Below, piece by piece: positions 9,044-18,444 of a DNA stretch of 64,000 bases; within the stretch, counting starts at the first letter, position 1, and each line of letters starts with the position of its first letter. The notes beneath the pieces were generated by a model that did no database searches, had not been told where the DNA came from, and saw only the letters and a program-made list of their open reading frames with translations. A program made the translations under genes and the position numbers. Origin of the DNA: Bacteriovorax sp. Its GTDB lineage: Bacteria; Bdellovibrionota; Bacteriovoracia; Bacteriovoracales; Bacteriovoracaceae. The stretch is from positions 38,815 through 102,814 of the forward strand of contig JAQTTZ010000003.1 of assembly GCA_028710485.1 (NCBI GenBank), written 5' to 3'.

Positions 9044-10180
9044 ATGTACGCAAAGATTTTATTAATGACTGCGGTTTTATTATCAGGTCAAGTTTACGCT
9101 CAGAGTGCACCTCCGACTACACCTGTTGTAAAAGCTAAAACTAAGAAGAAAAAGAAAGTAGCTCCGGTAACTAATGCTTCGACTGAAGTCGCAGCTACTC
9201 CTATTATAGCTCCAGCAGAAGAAGTTAAAAAAGTAGAAGTAAAATCAGTTATTGAACCAGCTAAGCCTTTTGATTTGGCAAAGGCCATTGCTCCCTTAAC
9301 TGTTGGGGAACTACATACATTTCAGTATATCAAGGAACATATCTCAGCTTCTTACCATGGTGAGTATTACGCGGTAAGACGAGATGCGACTAGTCCAAAT
9401 CATAATGATCGCAGTATCCAAGATATCAAGATCATGCACAACCCCACTGTTACCTTTAAACCATCAAACAACTGGCTGTACCTTGCTACTGGTGAATTTA
9501 AATACAGCGATATGCCTTCAGTGGCCTACCCAAATAATTTTTACCGCGCACTTTTTACCGCGACTCGCAAAAATCTTTTTACTGAAAAAGAAAATGGGCT
9601 TCAAGTTGATGCAGGTATTGGAAGAAGGGTATTTAATGCGGGAGTCGCAACACCTTCTTATGGTAACAACCGTGTCTTCACTACACTAACTAAAACCTTT
9701 GGCAAAAGTAACGCTTCGCTGTTTCTTCAGTATTTGCACAATGATTATAAAAATTCTTCGGCCACAACATGGAAACATGGCCTAGAAGTTATCCCTACTG
9801 TAAGCCTTCAACTGACTGAAAAACTTTCTTATTTATTCAACGATGATATTGTTTTCAACCTTCCCAAATACCAAAATACCGCCAGAGATTTTTCCACTTC
9901 TCACGAAATGAACTTGGCCTATATTAGCTACCAGTGGACTGATAAGATCAGTACATATTACCAATTTAAATACTATCACACAGATGACTTCACCAAAGCT
10001 CCACAGACTCAAGATGATTGGTTCGAGCACTATGTTGGAGTTGGATATGCCTTTAATCCAAAAGCTACTGTAACTTTTGAAGTTGGTAGTGAGATTTTTC
10101 ATGCAAGAGATAATGAAAAACTTTTCTCAATGAAAAGCAGATATCCTGAACTGGCCCTTTATTTAGACCTTTCACTTTAA
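9044..10180 (+). CDS. Predicted outer-membrane beta-barrel protein, family unknown
   Basis: A signal peptide ends at about residue 19 (VYAQ). A Lys-rich patch (KTKKKKK, about 32-38) and an Ala/Pro/Val linker to about residue 75 come next. The rest is a run of amphipathic strands with aromatic ends (for example STYYQFKYYHTDD, YVGVGYAF) closing with LALYLDLSL, the pattern of an outer-membrane barrel of 12 or more strands. Linker-plus-barrel architecture resembles the 4583-5677 gene, but the barrel sequences do not align by eye. AGGGGAGC lies just before the ATG. Monocistronic with a strong terminator. Substrate unknown. Confidence 0.65.
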   Translation: MYAKILLMTAVLLSGQVYAQSAPPTTPVVKAKTKKKKKVAPVTNASTEVAATPIIAPAEEVKKVEVKSVIEPAKPFDLAKAIAPLTVGELHTFQYIKEHISASYHGEYYAVRRDATSPNHNDRSIQDIKIMHNPTVTFKPSNNWLYLATGEFKYSDMPSVAYPNNFYRALFTATRKNLFTEKENGLQVDAGIGRRVFNAGVATPSYGNNRVFTTLTKTFGKSNASLFLQYLHNDYKNSSATTWKHGLEVIPTVSLQLTEKLSYLFNDDIVFNLPKYQNTARDFSTSHEMNLAYISYQWTDKISTYYQFKYYHTDDFTKAPQTQDDWFEHYVGVGYAFNPKATVTFEVGSEIFHARDNEKLFSMKSRYPELALYLDLSL

Positions 10181-10190
10181 TAAAAAAACA

Positions 10191-10222
10191 AAAATGGTCG
10201 GTTTCTATACCGACCATTTTTC
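10191..10222 (+). terminator. Terminator after the barrel gene, with tandem right arm
   Basis: AAAATGGTCGG, an 8-base loop, CCGACCATTTT and further T. The right arm with its T-run (CCGACCATTTTTC) is repeated exactly at 10223-10235, giving two alternative partners for the left arm. Confidence 0.85.
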
Positions 10223-10235
10223 CCGACCATTTTTC
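10210..10235. repeat. Two exact tandem 13-bp copies of a terminator arm
   Basis: CCGACCATTTTTC at 10210-10222 and again at 10223-10235. This appears to be a local duplication of the 3' half of the terminator. Confidence 0.9.
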
Positions 10236-10318
10236 CCTCAAAAATAAATTCAAACATCCGATAAAGTACCCGAGTACAACTGCATTTTCATTAATGCAAA
10301 CTAACGGGACTTTTGACT

Positions 10319-11479
10319 ATGGCACTAAATAACTTAGCTGTTTTAGAAACTTACTTAAAGGACATCATAGTATCTGAAGAGATAATCACGGCAAACGTGG
10401 AGATGCGAGAGCATATCTTCGAAATTAAAGATGAAGAAAAAACGCTGGGGTTTATTTCACTTTATGACCTAAAGGCCTATGTCTTTGAACATGAAGAAGA
10501 TGCAAAAAATTATTATGTTAAAAATATTGATAGTGATGAGTGGAAAAATATTTATGAGCACCCCTTTTTCCAAAGAAGAAAACCACAATTAATATCAAGC
10601 GAAAATCTAAAAGAAGCTAATGACTTAGAATTTTTTATTTTACAAAATGGTCAAAAGAACGGTCCATTTGAAAAATATAAACTAATGGAGATGGTAGAAA
10701 AAAGAGAAATTCTCCTTTCAGATATGGTTTCATTTAATGGAGGTCATGTCTGGATTAAACTCTTTCAAGTTGATGGATTTGACCGCCGCTCATTGCGAGA
10801 GAATGCCCAACTTCCAGGAATGCCATCATTAGAATTTTTAAATAGACCAAGTGATTCCATTAATAATATTGGTGAAACGACAGATGCTATAACCTCTCTT
10901 GCTTTTTTGGGAAATCAAAAAAAAGGAAGAACACTAGAGCGCGAGCGCGAAGTTTCATATAAAGATGAAATGGAAAAAGGGGCCAATTCAACCTCGATCT
11001 ATAAATGGCTTTTAATTGCTTCGGTTTTCGGGATCGTTTATTTTCTTTTCAGTATCAAATCTCATTTGAGTTCTCCCTTTGGGCCAAGTCCAACGAGTTC
11101 GGTGGGAGAACAAGCAGAGATGCTGACGCCAATTGAAAACCCAACACCTTCTTATAGTGACAAAACAACAAATAATCATCCGCGTAATAATGGAATCAAT
11201 GACCAGGGGCGAATGGGAAAATTTGAAACTCGCAATATGAACCCGGTTAGACCTGTTGCTAGAAAATCTTTTATGGAAACAAATAAATTTAGAGATAATA
11301 CTGGTGACGCAGTAAGTGTGCCTTCATCTGAGGATGGAAATTATTTTTATGACAATGCGGCGCCCATGGAATTAGATCCGGTTCGGGCCCAAATTTCTAA
11401 AGAAAATTTTGATAATGGTGGAGAGCCAGGTCCTGCTCCAGAGGCAGACCCTCTCTTTAGTGGTGAAGTTTCTAATTAA
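10319..11479 (+). CDS. GYF_2-domain protein with one membrane segment
   Basis: The ATG at 10319 is preferred over a TTG two codons earlier. The first 100 residues are acidic and unrecognised. At about 103-150 a segment with QNGQKNGPFEKYKLMEMV and HVWIKLFQV matches the GYF_2 (DUF4339) fold, a small protein-interaction module common in Bdellovibrio-type and myxobacterial proteins. A single membrane helix lies at about 228-247 (WLLIASVFGIVYFLFSI), and the remaining 140 residues are Pro/Asn/Ser-rich and probably disordered. The domain is therefore likely cytoplasmic with the tail outside, or the reverse. It is 80 bp ahead of tmk and in the same direction. Partner proteins unknown. Confidence 0.6.
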   Translation: MALNNLAVLETYLKDIIVSEEIITANVEMREHIFEIKDEEKTLGFISLYDLKAYVFEHEEDAKNYYVKNIDSDEWKNIYEHPFFQRRKPQLISSENLKEANDLEFFILQNGQKNGPFEKYKLMEMVEKREILLSDMVSFNGGHVWIKLFQVDGFDRRSLRENAQLPGMPSLEFLNRPSDSINNIGETTDAITSLAFLGNQKKGRTLEREREVSYKDEMEKGANSTSIYKWLLIASVFGIVYFLFSIKSHLSSPFGPSPTSSVGEQAEMLTPIENPTPSYSDKTTNNHPRNNGINDQGRMGKFETRNMNPVRPVARKSFMETNKFRDNTGDAVSVPSSEDGNYFYDNAAPMELDPVRAQISKENFDNGGEPGPAPEADPLFSGEVSN

Positions 11480-11558
11480 GCGAATCCTTGTTGAACGAGT
11501 GAATTACGGGTAAAGTGATAGAAAATCACAATACTAAAATCTTGCTCACAGGACGAAT

Positions 11559-12275
11559 ATGAAAGAGATTACTCATGAACTATTAAGTTCATTCCGCGCT
11601 CCGGCCTTTCCTGGATCGTTCTTTTTAAGTTTTGAAGGAATCGAAGGGGCAGGAAAATCAACCCAAATTACCCGCTTAAAAAAATTTCTAGAAGAAGAGA
11701 AAAATTTTCGCGTTCTCGTTTTACGCGAGCCAGGTGGGACACCATTTGGAGAAAAATTGCGTCAGGCCATTCTAGAAACTAAAACGGAAATATCTCCTCT
11801 GGCCGAAGCTCACCTCTTTGCGGCCTCACGCTCTCAGCTGCTCACTGAAGTCATTTTAACTGAACTTTCGATTCCAAATACAGTTATTATTTGCGATCGT
11901 TATATCGACAGCTCGGTCGTTTACCAAGGACACGCAAGAGGTCTAGGAGTGGCCGAGGTTTTAGAAATTCATGATATTTTTCCGCTTAATCTTGTTCCTC
12001 ATTTAACTTTTTATTTGAGAATTGGAGTGGAAACTTCAGAAAAAAGACAAAAAATTAGAAATGCGCCAAAAGATTATTTTGAGGCCAGAGGAATCGAGTT
12101 TTATAAGAAACTAGTGGTTGGCTACGATTTAATGCATGAACTTTTTCCCAATAGAATTCTAAAATTAGATGCTGAAGGTTCGCTGGATGATGTTACAAAA
12201 TTGATCTTAACGACGATGGAAAATATGATCAATACCAATCGAGAAGGCCATAAAGAACTCTCGGATGAAGAATAA
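11559..12275 (+). CDS. tmk: Thymidylate kinase
   Basis: Phosphorylates dTMP to dTDP with ATP for DNA synthesis. P-loop EGIEGAGKST at residues 26-35, the DR-type motif (CDRYIDSSVVYQG) and the lid region are present. The N-terminus is about 20 residues longer than usual before the P-loop. AGGA precedes the ATG. It is followed 13 bp later by a holB-like gene and then ricT, the conserved tmk-holB-PSP1 order of many bacteria. Confidence 0.93.
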   Translation: MKEITHELLSSFRAPAFPGSFFLSFEGIEGAGKSTQITRLKKFLEEEKNFRVLVLREPGGTPFGEKLRQAILETKTEISPLAEAHLFAASRSQLLTEVILTELSIPNTVIICDRYIDSSVVYQGHARGLGVAEVLEIHDIFPLNLVPHLTFYLRIGVETSEKRQKIRNAPKDYFEARGIEFYKKLVVGYDLMHELFPNRILKLDAEGSLDDVTKLILTTMENMINTNREGHKELSDEE

Positions 12276-12288
12276 TTAAGCAGGAATA

Positions 12289-12999
12289 ATGACAGATAAT
12301 TTGCAAACCATTCTTTTCAAGAAGTACCAAGACAAGCTTCTTGCTTCGCTTTATATAGTCAATTACGATTCCCGCTCAATTGATCCGGACCTATGGGTGA
12401 ACCAATTCATGACCCAGCTGACCTCGATTGCTGATCATCCAGATGTTCTAAAAATTCATAAGGCCGAAAAAGAAACTGAATACAAAGTCGATTCAATCCA
12501 GATCCGAGATTTTTTAAAATTTATCAATTACCGACCACTGCAATTGGAAAAGAAATTTATTTTCCTCTTCGATGCCCAAGACATATCAACGATCCTTTCC
12601 AATAAATTATTGAAAGTTTTTGAAGAACTAGGGCCTAATTTTTGTCTTTTCCTAATGGTGCCAGACAATGCTCCTCTATTGCCGACAGTTTTAAGCCGTG
12701 CCATTAAACTTCAAATTCCCAATAAAAAAGAATTAATCAGCACTGCCCCAGATTTTTCTGAGATCCAAACTCCACAAGATTTATTGGCGTACTTAAAACA
12801 AAATCGTGAGAGTGCCAGCGCAGCACAAGACGAGAAAAAATTTATTGAGCAGGTCATTCAGCACTGCCTTACGCAGAGCAAGTTATCTTCAGAACCTTTT
12901 AAGAATCTCGACGAACTACTTAAGATCCTGGCCGACTATGAGACATATAGTAATTTCAACAATTCAAAACTGGCCCGAATGACCAGGTTTTTTCCTTAA
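12289..12999 (+). CDS. holB: DNA polymerase III delta-prime-like clamp-loader subunit
   Basis: Resembles the AAA+ clamp-loader subunit: the segment LEKKFIFLFDAQDISTILSN, then KLLKVFEELGPNFCLFLMV and LLPTVLSRAIKLQIP, matches the DnaX/HolB block in which Asn-Ala-LLK-LEEP, the sensor 1 strand and SRC occur. The SRC arginine finger is kept as SRA. It is short (236 against about 330) and has no P-loop or zinc module, as expected of a non-hydrolysing delta-prime reduced at both ends. Position between tmk and a PSP1 gene supports the call. Co-transcribed with tmk. Confidence 0.75.
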   Translation: MTDNLQTILFKKYQDKLLASLYIVNYDSRSIDPDLWVNQFMTQLTSIADHPDVLKIHKAEKETEYKVDSIQIRDFLKFINYRPLQLEKKFIFLFDAQDISTILSNKLLKVFEELGPNFCLFLMVPDNAPLLPTVLSRAIKLQIPNKKELISTAPDFSEIQTPQDLLAYLKQNRESASAAQDEKKFIEQVIQHCLTQSKLSSEPFKNLDELLKILADYETYSNFNNSKLARMTRFFP

Positions 13000-13081
13000 T
13001 CTTATTGCCTTGTGCAGTGACAATTTTCAGATAAATCGAAATAATATTTAGTACTTAAACTCAATCATGGATTAACAAGCA

Positions 13082-14542
13082 ATGCAGCTCGCGGCCGATA
13101 TACATACAAGTAGTGAAACTGTTTTAGAGGAAGTTTTAGAAATCGAAATCATCGATAATAAAAGTGAGCTCGACGACAAAGAAAATTCCAATACATTCAA
13201 TAACGATACTGAATACGTCTATAACAGTGAAGAGACCGAAGAAGATCAAAAGCTCCAAGAAGAAAAAGAAAACTCTCGTTTTAAAGAAGGCGAAAAGCTA
13301 ATCATGATCCGCGTTCGATTTCCCGGTAATGCTCGTTCTTTTCCATTCTTAGTAGGAAAACGAAAATTTGCTTACGGTCAGAAAGTTGTAGCGATGAGTG
13401 ATAGAGGAATGACGGTTGGTTATATCAATTCATTTCCCTATGAAGTCATATTTAATAAGTCTATGCTTCCTGTGCGATCAATTGCAAAAGTGGCAAGCCC
13501 AGAAGACATTCAAGCTCAAGTTGAATTCAGAGACTCAGAGAAAAAGGCCGAAGTCATTTGTATTCGTTTAATTGATCGCCATCAATTAGATATGATTCTA
13601 ACTCATGTTGAGTTTACTCAATTTGGAAAAAAGGCCGTTTTCTATTTCAATGCTCCTGCGAGAGTCGACTTTAGAGATCTGGTAAAAGACTTAGTTTACG
13701 ACCTTAAAATGAGAATTGAATTGAGACAAATTTCAGTGCGCGACCGCGCAGCTGCACTTGGTTCAGTAGGTGCTTGTGGACTTCAAACTTGTTGTTCATC
13801 TTTTTTAAAAAACTACGGTAATGTTTCGATAAAAATGGCGAAAAATCAAAACCTGGCCTTAATACCTACCAAGCTCAACGGAGTTTGTGGCCAGATAAAA
13901 TGCTGTATCCGTTATGAAGATGATGTTTACACTGATAAGAGAAAAAATCTTCCACGTGAAGGTACTTTCATCCGCGCCATTAACGGTGATAAAGGTAAAG
14001 TTCAAAAGTTAAATATTCTCATCGAGCAATTTGAAATGCTGACAGATAATGGTGTTCGTCGCCGTTATTCTTCAAATCAATACAAAGCTCGAGAGTCTGA
14101 TCTTGGCAGCGACTACCGTTTTCCGGAATTCTTTGACAATATAATCAACGAAACTCAGGCGGTCATAGGTATTTCGCTAGAAGATCAAATAAAAGCTGAT
14201 AAATTTCTTGAACATAATTTAATAGCGACCCATGAGAGAGATCTTAATCAGAGTGATGCTAATTTCTTTAAAAAGAATGATCAATTTGAAAATTTTGTTG
14301 ATGAAGATGACAATATAGTTGCTCCGAAACATGAGCATAAGCATGGGCCTAAGAAAGAGGTCCATCATCCTCCGCGACAAAACCCTAATCAAAACCCTAA
14401 TCAGAAACGCGAGCAGAATGCTGGTCAGAACAATAGACCACAAAATCAGAATCGCAATCGCAATAATCCTAATCAAAACCGCAATAAGAAAGATAGCGTT
14501 ACTCCGAGCAATAGCGGCGGCGGAAACAAACCAACAACTTAG
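13082..14542 (+). CDS. ricT: PSP1-domain protein, RicT/YaaT type, with N/Q-rich tail
   Basis: The central region (about 75-300) is a PSP1/RicT domain: a ricT-type segment (VEFTQFGKKAVFYF, DFRDLVKDLVYDLK), then CGLQTCCSSF and GQIKCCIRYE, which hold the cysteines that bind iron-sulphur clusters in the B. subtilis RicT complex. RicT acts with RicA and RicF on RNase Y-dependent mRNA processing there; whether partners exist here is unknown. The first 70 residues are strongly acidic. The last 70 are His/Asn/Gln/Arg-rich with PNQNPNQ-type repeats and are probably disordered and RNA-binding. Third gene of the tmk-holB-ricT group. Confidence 0.85.
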   Translation: MQLAADIHTSSETVLEEVLEIEIIDNKSELDDKENSNTFNNDTEYVYNSEETEEDQKLQEEKENSRFKEGEKLIMIRVRFPGNARSFPFLVGKRKFAYGQKVVAMSDRGMTVGYINSFPYEVIFNKSMLPVRSIAKVASPEDIQAQVEFRDSEKKAEVICIRLIDRHQLDMILTHVEFTQFGKKAVFYFNAPARVDFRDLVKDLVYDLKMRIELRQISVRDRAAALGSVGACGLQTCCSSFLKNYGNVSIKMAKNQNLALIPTKLNGVCGQIKCCIRYEDDVYTDKRKNLPREGTFIRAINGDKGKVQKLNILIEQFEMLTDNGVRRRYSSNQYKARESDLGSDYRFPEFFDNIINETQAVIGISLEDQIKADKFLEHNLIATHERDLNQSDANFFKKNDQFENFVDEDDNIVAPKHEHKHGPKKEVHHPPRQNPNQNPNQKREQNAGQNNRPQNQNRNRNNPNQNRNKKDSVTPSNSGGGNKPTT

Positions 14543-14568
14543 TTTTTAATTATTTCAATAATGTTTCA

Positions 14569-14605
14569 ACTCCTCAGAATAAATTAAAAATTTATTCTGA
14601 GGAGT
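14569..14605. terminator. Perfect 15-bp hairpin between convergent ricT and asnS
   Basis: ACTCCTCAGAATAAA, 7-base loop, then its exact complement TTTATTCTGAGGAGT. It lies between two convergent genes and can fold on both strands. T-runs are weak, so it may act as a bidirectional terminator or 3' end stabiliser. Confidence 0.65.
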
Positions 14606-14623
14606 GATTCTTCTCAAATCAAA

Positions 14624-16036
14624 TTAGAAATCGCAATTTTTTGGAGTTCTTGGAAATGGAATAACATCACGGATATTATTCACACCTGTGATGTACATTA
14701 AAGCGCGCTCAAATCCCAAACCAAAACCAGCGTGAGGGACAGGGCCAAAACGACGAAGATCCAGATACCACCAAAGTGGATCTTTATTCATATTCATTTC
14801 ATCCATTCTTTTTTCTAGACGCTCTAAATTATCTTCACGTTGTGAGCCCCCGATAATCTCTCCAATTCCTGGAACGAGAATATCCATGGCCTTAACTGTT
14901 TTACCATCAGTGTTTAACTTCATGTAAAAAGCTTTAAACTCTTTTGGATAATCAGTAACGATCACTGGCATTTTGAAATGCTCTTCTGCTAAAAATCGTT
15001 CGTGCTCAGTTTGGAGTTCATGGCCCCAAGTCGTTGGGTATTCGAATTTTTTTACAGCAGGGTCAACTTTAGATAAAATTTCAATCGCCTCAGTATAAGT
15101 AATGCGAATGAATTTAGAATCGCGAACGTGCTTTAATACTTCCATATGATCTTTTGAAGCAGTTGAGTCTTCACGAGAAAATAAAAATTCTAATTCATCT
15201 GCTGCATGCTCTAGTGAATAAGAAATAAGAAATTTAATATAGTCAGTAGCAAGACTAGCAATCTCATCGAGATCAGCAAAGGCCACTTCTGGTTCAATCA
15301 TCCAAAACTCTGAAAGGTGACGGGTAGTATTTGAATTTTCTGAACGAAATGTTGGTCCGAAAGTATAGATAGACCCCAATCCCATTGCGTAACATTCACC
15401 TTCAAGCTGACCGGTAACAGCTAAGAAAACTTCTTTCCCAAAATAATCTTTTGAAAAATCTAATTTTCCGTCTTTTGTTTTTGGAGCTTTGGTAATATCG
15501 CTGGCAAGAGTTGAAATGGTAAACATCTCTCCAGCACCTTCAGCATCTACCCCTGAAATAATAGGTGAATTCAGATAGAAAAATCCACGTTTTGAGAAAA
15601 ATTCGTGAGTGGCCATTGCCAGGTGATGGCGAACGCGCATGATAGCGCCAAAAGTATTGGTGCGGATTCTTAGATGAGCTTGCTCTCTTAAGAATTCCAA
15701 AGAAGTTGCTTTCTTTTGTAAGGGGTATGTTTCATCTACTTTGCCGATAATCTCTACTGAGCTGGCCTGCATTTCGATTGATTGTACTTTTCCGCCGCCC
15801 TTTACCAGGCGACCGGTAATGGCAACAGCTGACCCTGACAAGAGGCCTGCCACTTCGGCATAATTAGGAAGAACTTCATCCACTACAATTTGCAGAGAAT
15901 TTTGAGATGAGCCGTCGTTTAATACGATAAATGAAAACTTCTTTGAATTGCGGACAGTTCGAATCCACCCTTTTACCGTGGCTTCAACATCGACAATATT
16001 ATCTTTCAAAATATCTTTAACAAGTAAACGAGACAT
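14624..16036 (-). CDS. asnS: Asparaginyl-tRNA synthetase
   Basis: Class IIb synthetase that charges tRNA-Asn. An N-terminal OB-fold anticodon-binding domain covers about residues 1-115 (VKGWIRTVRNSKKFSFIVL). The catalytic domain has motif 2 in FGPTFRSENSNTTRHLSEFW and motif 3 in FGLGFERALMYITG, and the AsnS-specific C-terminus FPRTPKNCDF. The length of 470 equals the usual size. It is followed by no other minus-strand gene before ricT and starts 12 bp after the upstream kinase gene, so the two are co-transcribed. Confidence 0.95.
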   Translation of the reverse strand: MSRLLVKDILKDNIVDVEATVKGWIRTVRNSKKFSFIVLNDGSSQNSLQIVVDEVLPNYAEVAGLLSGSAVAITGRLVKGGGKVQSIEMQASSVEIIGKVDETYPLQKKATSLEFLREQAHLRIRTNTFGAIMRVRHHLAMATHEFFSKRGFFYLNSPIISGVDAEGAGEMFTISTLASDITKAPKTKDGKLDFSKDYFGKEVFLAVTGQLEGECYAMGLGSIYTFGPTFRSENSNTTRHLSEFWMIEPEVAFADLDEIASLATDYIKFLISYSLEHAADELEFLFSREDSTASKDHMEVLKHVRDSKFIRITYTEAIEILSKVDPAVKKFEYPTTWGHELQTEHERFLAEEHFKMPVIVTDYPKEFKAFYMKLNTDGKTVKAMDILVPGIGEIIGGSQREDNLERLEKRMDEMNMNKDPLWWYLDLRRFGPVPHAGFGLGFERALMYITGVNNIRDVIPFPRTPKNCDF

Positions 16037-16048
16037 AAAATAATCCTT

Positions 16049-17044
16049 TTATAAAGTTTTAGCTTTAATTTCTAAAACTTGTTCTTTTTGCAAGCGAGCA
16101 CCAAACTGAGTAACCAGTAATGAAGAGGCCGTACAACCAAGCTTGGCAGCTTCAGCGTAGCAAATTCCAGAGTTAATGGCATAGAGAAATGCACCTGCAT
16201 AAAGATCTCCTGCTCCGTTAGTATCAATAGCTTCAACCGGAGTTGTAACGACATAAATTTCTTTTTCACCATCGTAAACGAAAGCACCTTTGGCACCGAG
16301 AGTAATTGAAAATACTTTAGCAATTTTTTTCAAAGCTTTAGCAGCGTCCACAACATTATTTGTTTTGGTATAGGCGTAAGCTTCTGCTTCGTTACAGAAA
16401 AGTAAATCAACACCTGGGCCAACCATTTCAACTAGGCCTTCATTGAAATAAGTCACCATATTAACATCTGAGAAAGTAATTGCTGTCTTAACATTATTGG
16501 CTTCAGCTAACTTGCGGGCCTTGATCGCTGCTTCTTTTCCAGTTGGTGAAGCAACTAAATAACCTTCGATATAAACATAATTAGAGTTTTTGATACTATC
16601 TTCGATTAACTCTTTAGAAGAAATAGTTTGAGTGATTCCTAAAAATGTATTCATTGTGCGGTCAGCATCTGGAGTGATCAAAACGATACATTTTCCAGTA
16701 ACTCCTGACTCTAACGAGCTAGTTGAAAGATTAGTTTCAACTCCGTTATCCATAAGGTCTTTAAAATAGAAATCTCCAGTTTCATCACTCGCGACTTTGC
16801 AAGAGTAAAAACTTTTTCCACCAAATTGCGAAACGGCAATCATAGTATTAGCTGCAGAGCCTCCACATGAACGCTTATGTTGAATTCCATGAAGAGTGGT
16901 AATAATTTCAGTCTGGCGGTCTTCATCAACTAAAGTCATTACACCTTTAGAAATGAGGGCCTTGCTCAAAAAATCGGCAGTTACTTCAAATTCCATGTCA
17001 ACTAAAGCATTTCCAATTCCATAGACGTCGTATTTCTTTGCCAT
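16049..17044 (-). CDS. PfkB-family sugar/nucleoside kinase, adenosine kinase-like
   Basis: Ribokinase-fold enzyme. The N-terminal YDVYGIGNALVDMEF pattern and the GGSAANT loop are those of bacterial proteins annotated as adenosine kinase. The C-terminal signature DTNGAGDLYAGAFLYAI supplies the catalytic Asp and the anion hole. With the start at 17044 (AAAAGGA upstream) the protein has 331 residues, normal for the family; the extra 15 codons to 17089 are basic and unlikely. It would phosphorylate adenosine to AMP, though fructose or another nucleoside cannot be excluded. Confidence 0.8.
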   Translation of the reverse strand: MAKKYDVYGIGNALVDMEFEVTADFLSKALISKGVMTLVDEDRQTEIITTLHGIQHKRSCGGSAANTMIAVSQFGGKSFYSCKVASDETGDFYFKDLMDNGVETNLSTSSLESGVTGKCIVLITPDADRTMNTFLGITQTISSKELIEDSIKNSNYVYIEGYLVASPTGKEAAIKARKLAEANNVKTAITFSDVNMVTYFNEGLVEMVGPGVDLLFCNEAEAYAYTKTNNVVDAAKALKKIAKVFSITLGAKGAFVYDGEKEIYVVTTPVEAIDTNGAGDLYAGAFLYAINSGICYAEAAKLGCTASSLLVTQFGARLQKEQVLEIKAKTL

Positions 17045-17114
17045 ACTGGTTACATTCCTTTTAAAGTTTCTAGAAAATTTTAGATTCAAAAATATTAATC
17101 AACTTACCTTAAAA

Positions 17115-17549
17115 ATGAAACAAAATAAACCGCCTCAAAAGAATATCCAAAAGGGCCACCAAGAGAAACAAAAGAACAGTGAAACCAGGCTTGTCTATTC
17201 TAGTGATGGCTCTCATTTAAAAATTTGCAAAAAATGCGGTGAAGATCCCTGTGAGTGTCCGACTTCACTGCAAAATATTAAGGAAATAACTCCTGACAAG
17301 ACGACGCTCAAAATCAAATTGGAAAAAAATCAACGCGGTGGAAAACTAGTCACGGTTATTCACGAGCTTCCCTACAATCCTGCTTATTTTGAAGATCTTA
17401 CAAAAAAGTTAAAAAACCATTGCGGAACTGGTGGAACTTTTAAAAATGATGGAAACACCCAAATAGAGCTTCAAGGGGATCAAAGAGAAAAAGCTGAAGC
17501 TTACCTTCTCAAATTAAACTTTAAAACCAAGCGCAGCGGCGGCCAGTAA
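17115..17549 (+). CDS. yciH: SUI1/eIF1-type translation factor (YciH family)
   Basis: The C-terminal 85 residues are a SUI1 domain: KLEKNQRGGKLVTVIHEL followed by LKNHCGTGGTFKNDGNTQIELQG and GDQREKAEAYL. The family resembles eukaryotic eIF1 and is thought to influence start-codon choice in bacteria. The N-terminal part (LVYSSDGSHLKICKKCG) agrees with YciH but adds a CKKCGEDPCECP cluster that could bind zinc. No clear ribosome-binding site is visible. Divergent from the kinase gene. Confidence 0.85.
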   Translation: MKQNKPPQKNIQKGHQEKQKNSETRLVYSSDGSHLKICKKCGEDPCECPTSLQNIKEITPDKTTLKIKLEKNQRGGKLVTVIHELPYNPAYFEDLTKKLKNHCGTGGTFKNDGNTQIELQGDQREKAEAYLLKLNFKTKRSGGQ

Positions 17550-17710
17550 TTAATATCAGTCAGCGGTGCAAGGAGCGATTTAAGCGAGTATGTAATAAAT
17601 TCATGTGTCATAGAAGACTCAGCTATTATGGGCTTGTCACTCAGTATCAATTCTATTAGCTCGCAGACCGCGTTTTTTAACGCTAGAAAATTCAATACAA
17701 AACCCAAGGC

Positions 17711-17736
17711 CAGGCAAAAAATCTAGCCTTTTTTCT
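17711..17736 (+). terminator. Likely terminator downstream of yciH
   Basis: CAGGC, an A-rich loop, GCCT and then a run of six T. An outer CCCAAG/CTTGGG pair (17703-17708 and 17735-17740) could lengthen the stem. It lies 160 bp after the stop; the stretch between holds no gene that I can see. Confidence 0.5.
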
Positions 17737-17823
17737 TGGGCCTGTTCGTTAAGGCCAACTTTTATATATTAAGTTTTAATTTACTCTTCCGATAAGAAAT
17801 CATTCTTATGCCCAGGAGTAGTT

Positions 17824-18444
17824 GTGAAGCTAGCAATCTTTTTCATTATAACGATCTCAAACGTTCAGTTATCCTACGCCGGTATTATCTGCCAAAAGAA
17901 AAACAATTTTTCACGCTCGTTAAAAGATCCAGAATCTACCTTAATTGCCGATTATACAGAAATAATAAGTTCACTAAAAAGAGTTACGAATGGGAAACCA
18001 ACACCTATTAAAAATATGTCCTCATCTCTGTTTAAGAATTTAAACCAAACTATCAGTGGAGTTATAGGGCAGGAATGTCTAAAGAACATGAGCATAGAAG
18101 ATTCAAAATTATTAGCGCTGGTTAAAAATGGCTGTTTTGAAAAATGCAGAGAGAATGTTCAAACAACCTTAAATATAAAGTCAGGCGAAGACGCAACTGA
18201 GGCTACAGTTCAAAGTATTGGTGCTGCTGTAATAATTTGTAAATCCGGCTGTGTCAGTGTTGTTCATTCCTACGAACAATTTTCTGATGGATATACTGAA
18301 GTAAAATTAAAAAACGAAAAAAAAGAAGTTTGTACTAACTCAGGAGCAATTAATTCCACTCATGCTCTAAAAAAATTGGAAAACAATGTTAACGATGTTA
18401 ATGCAGGATTACCCATTTTTGGCAACGAGACAACATCTAAATAA
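17824..18444 (+). CDS. Secreted cysteine-containing protein, family unknown
   Basis: GTG start at 17824 with AGGAG six bases upstream. A signal peptide covers about residues 1-19 (ending SYAG). The mature part of about 187 residues has eight or so cysteines (ICQKK, QECLKN, GCFEKCREN, VIICKSGCVS, EVCTN), which suggests a disulphide-bonded periplasmic or secreted protein. I do not recognise the family. The next gene downstream is also an unknown secreted protein but is 300 bp away with a hairpin between them. Confidence 0.6.
   Translation: MKLAIFFIITISNVQLSYAGIICQKKNNFSRSLKDPESTLIADYTEIISSLKRVTNGKPTPIKNMSSSLFKNLNQTISGVIGQECLKNMSIEDSKLLALVKNGCFEKCRENVQTTLNIKSGEDATEATVQSIGAAVIICKSGCVSVVHSYEQFSDGYTEVKLKNEKKEVCTNSGAINSTHALKKLENNVNDVNAGLPIFGNETTSK

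Noticed and set aside
13840..14500. Frames on either strand inside the N/Q-rich end of ricT
   Set aside because: Low-complexity coding bias keeps the other frames open; the PSP1 protein explains the DNA.
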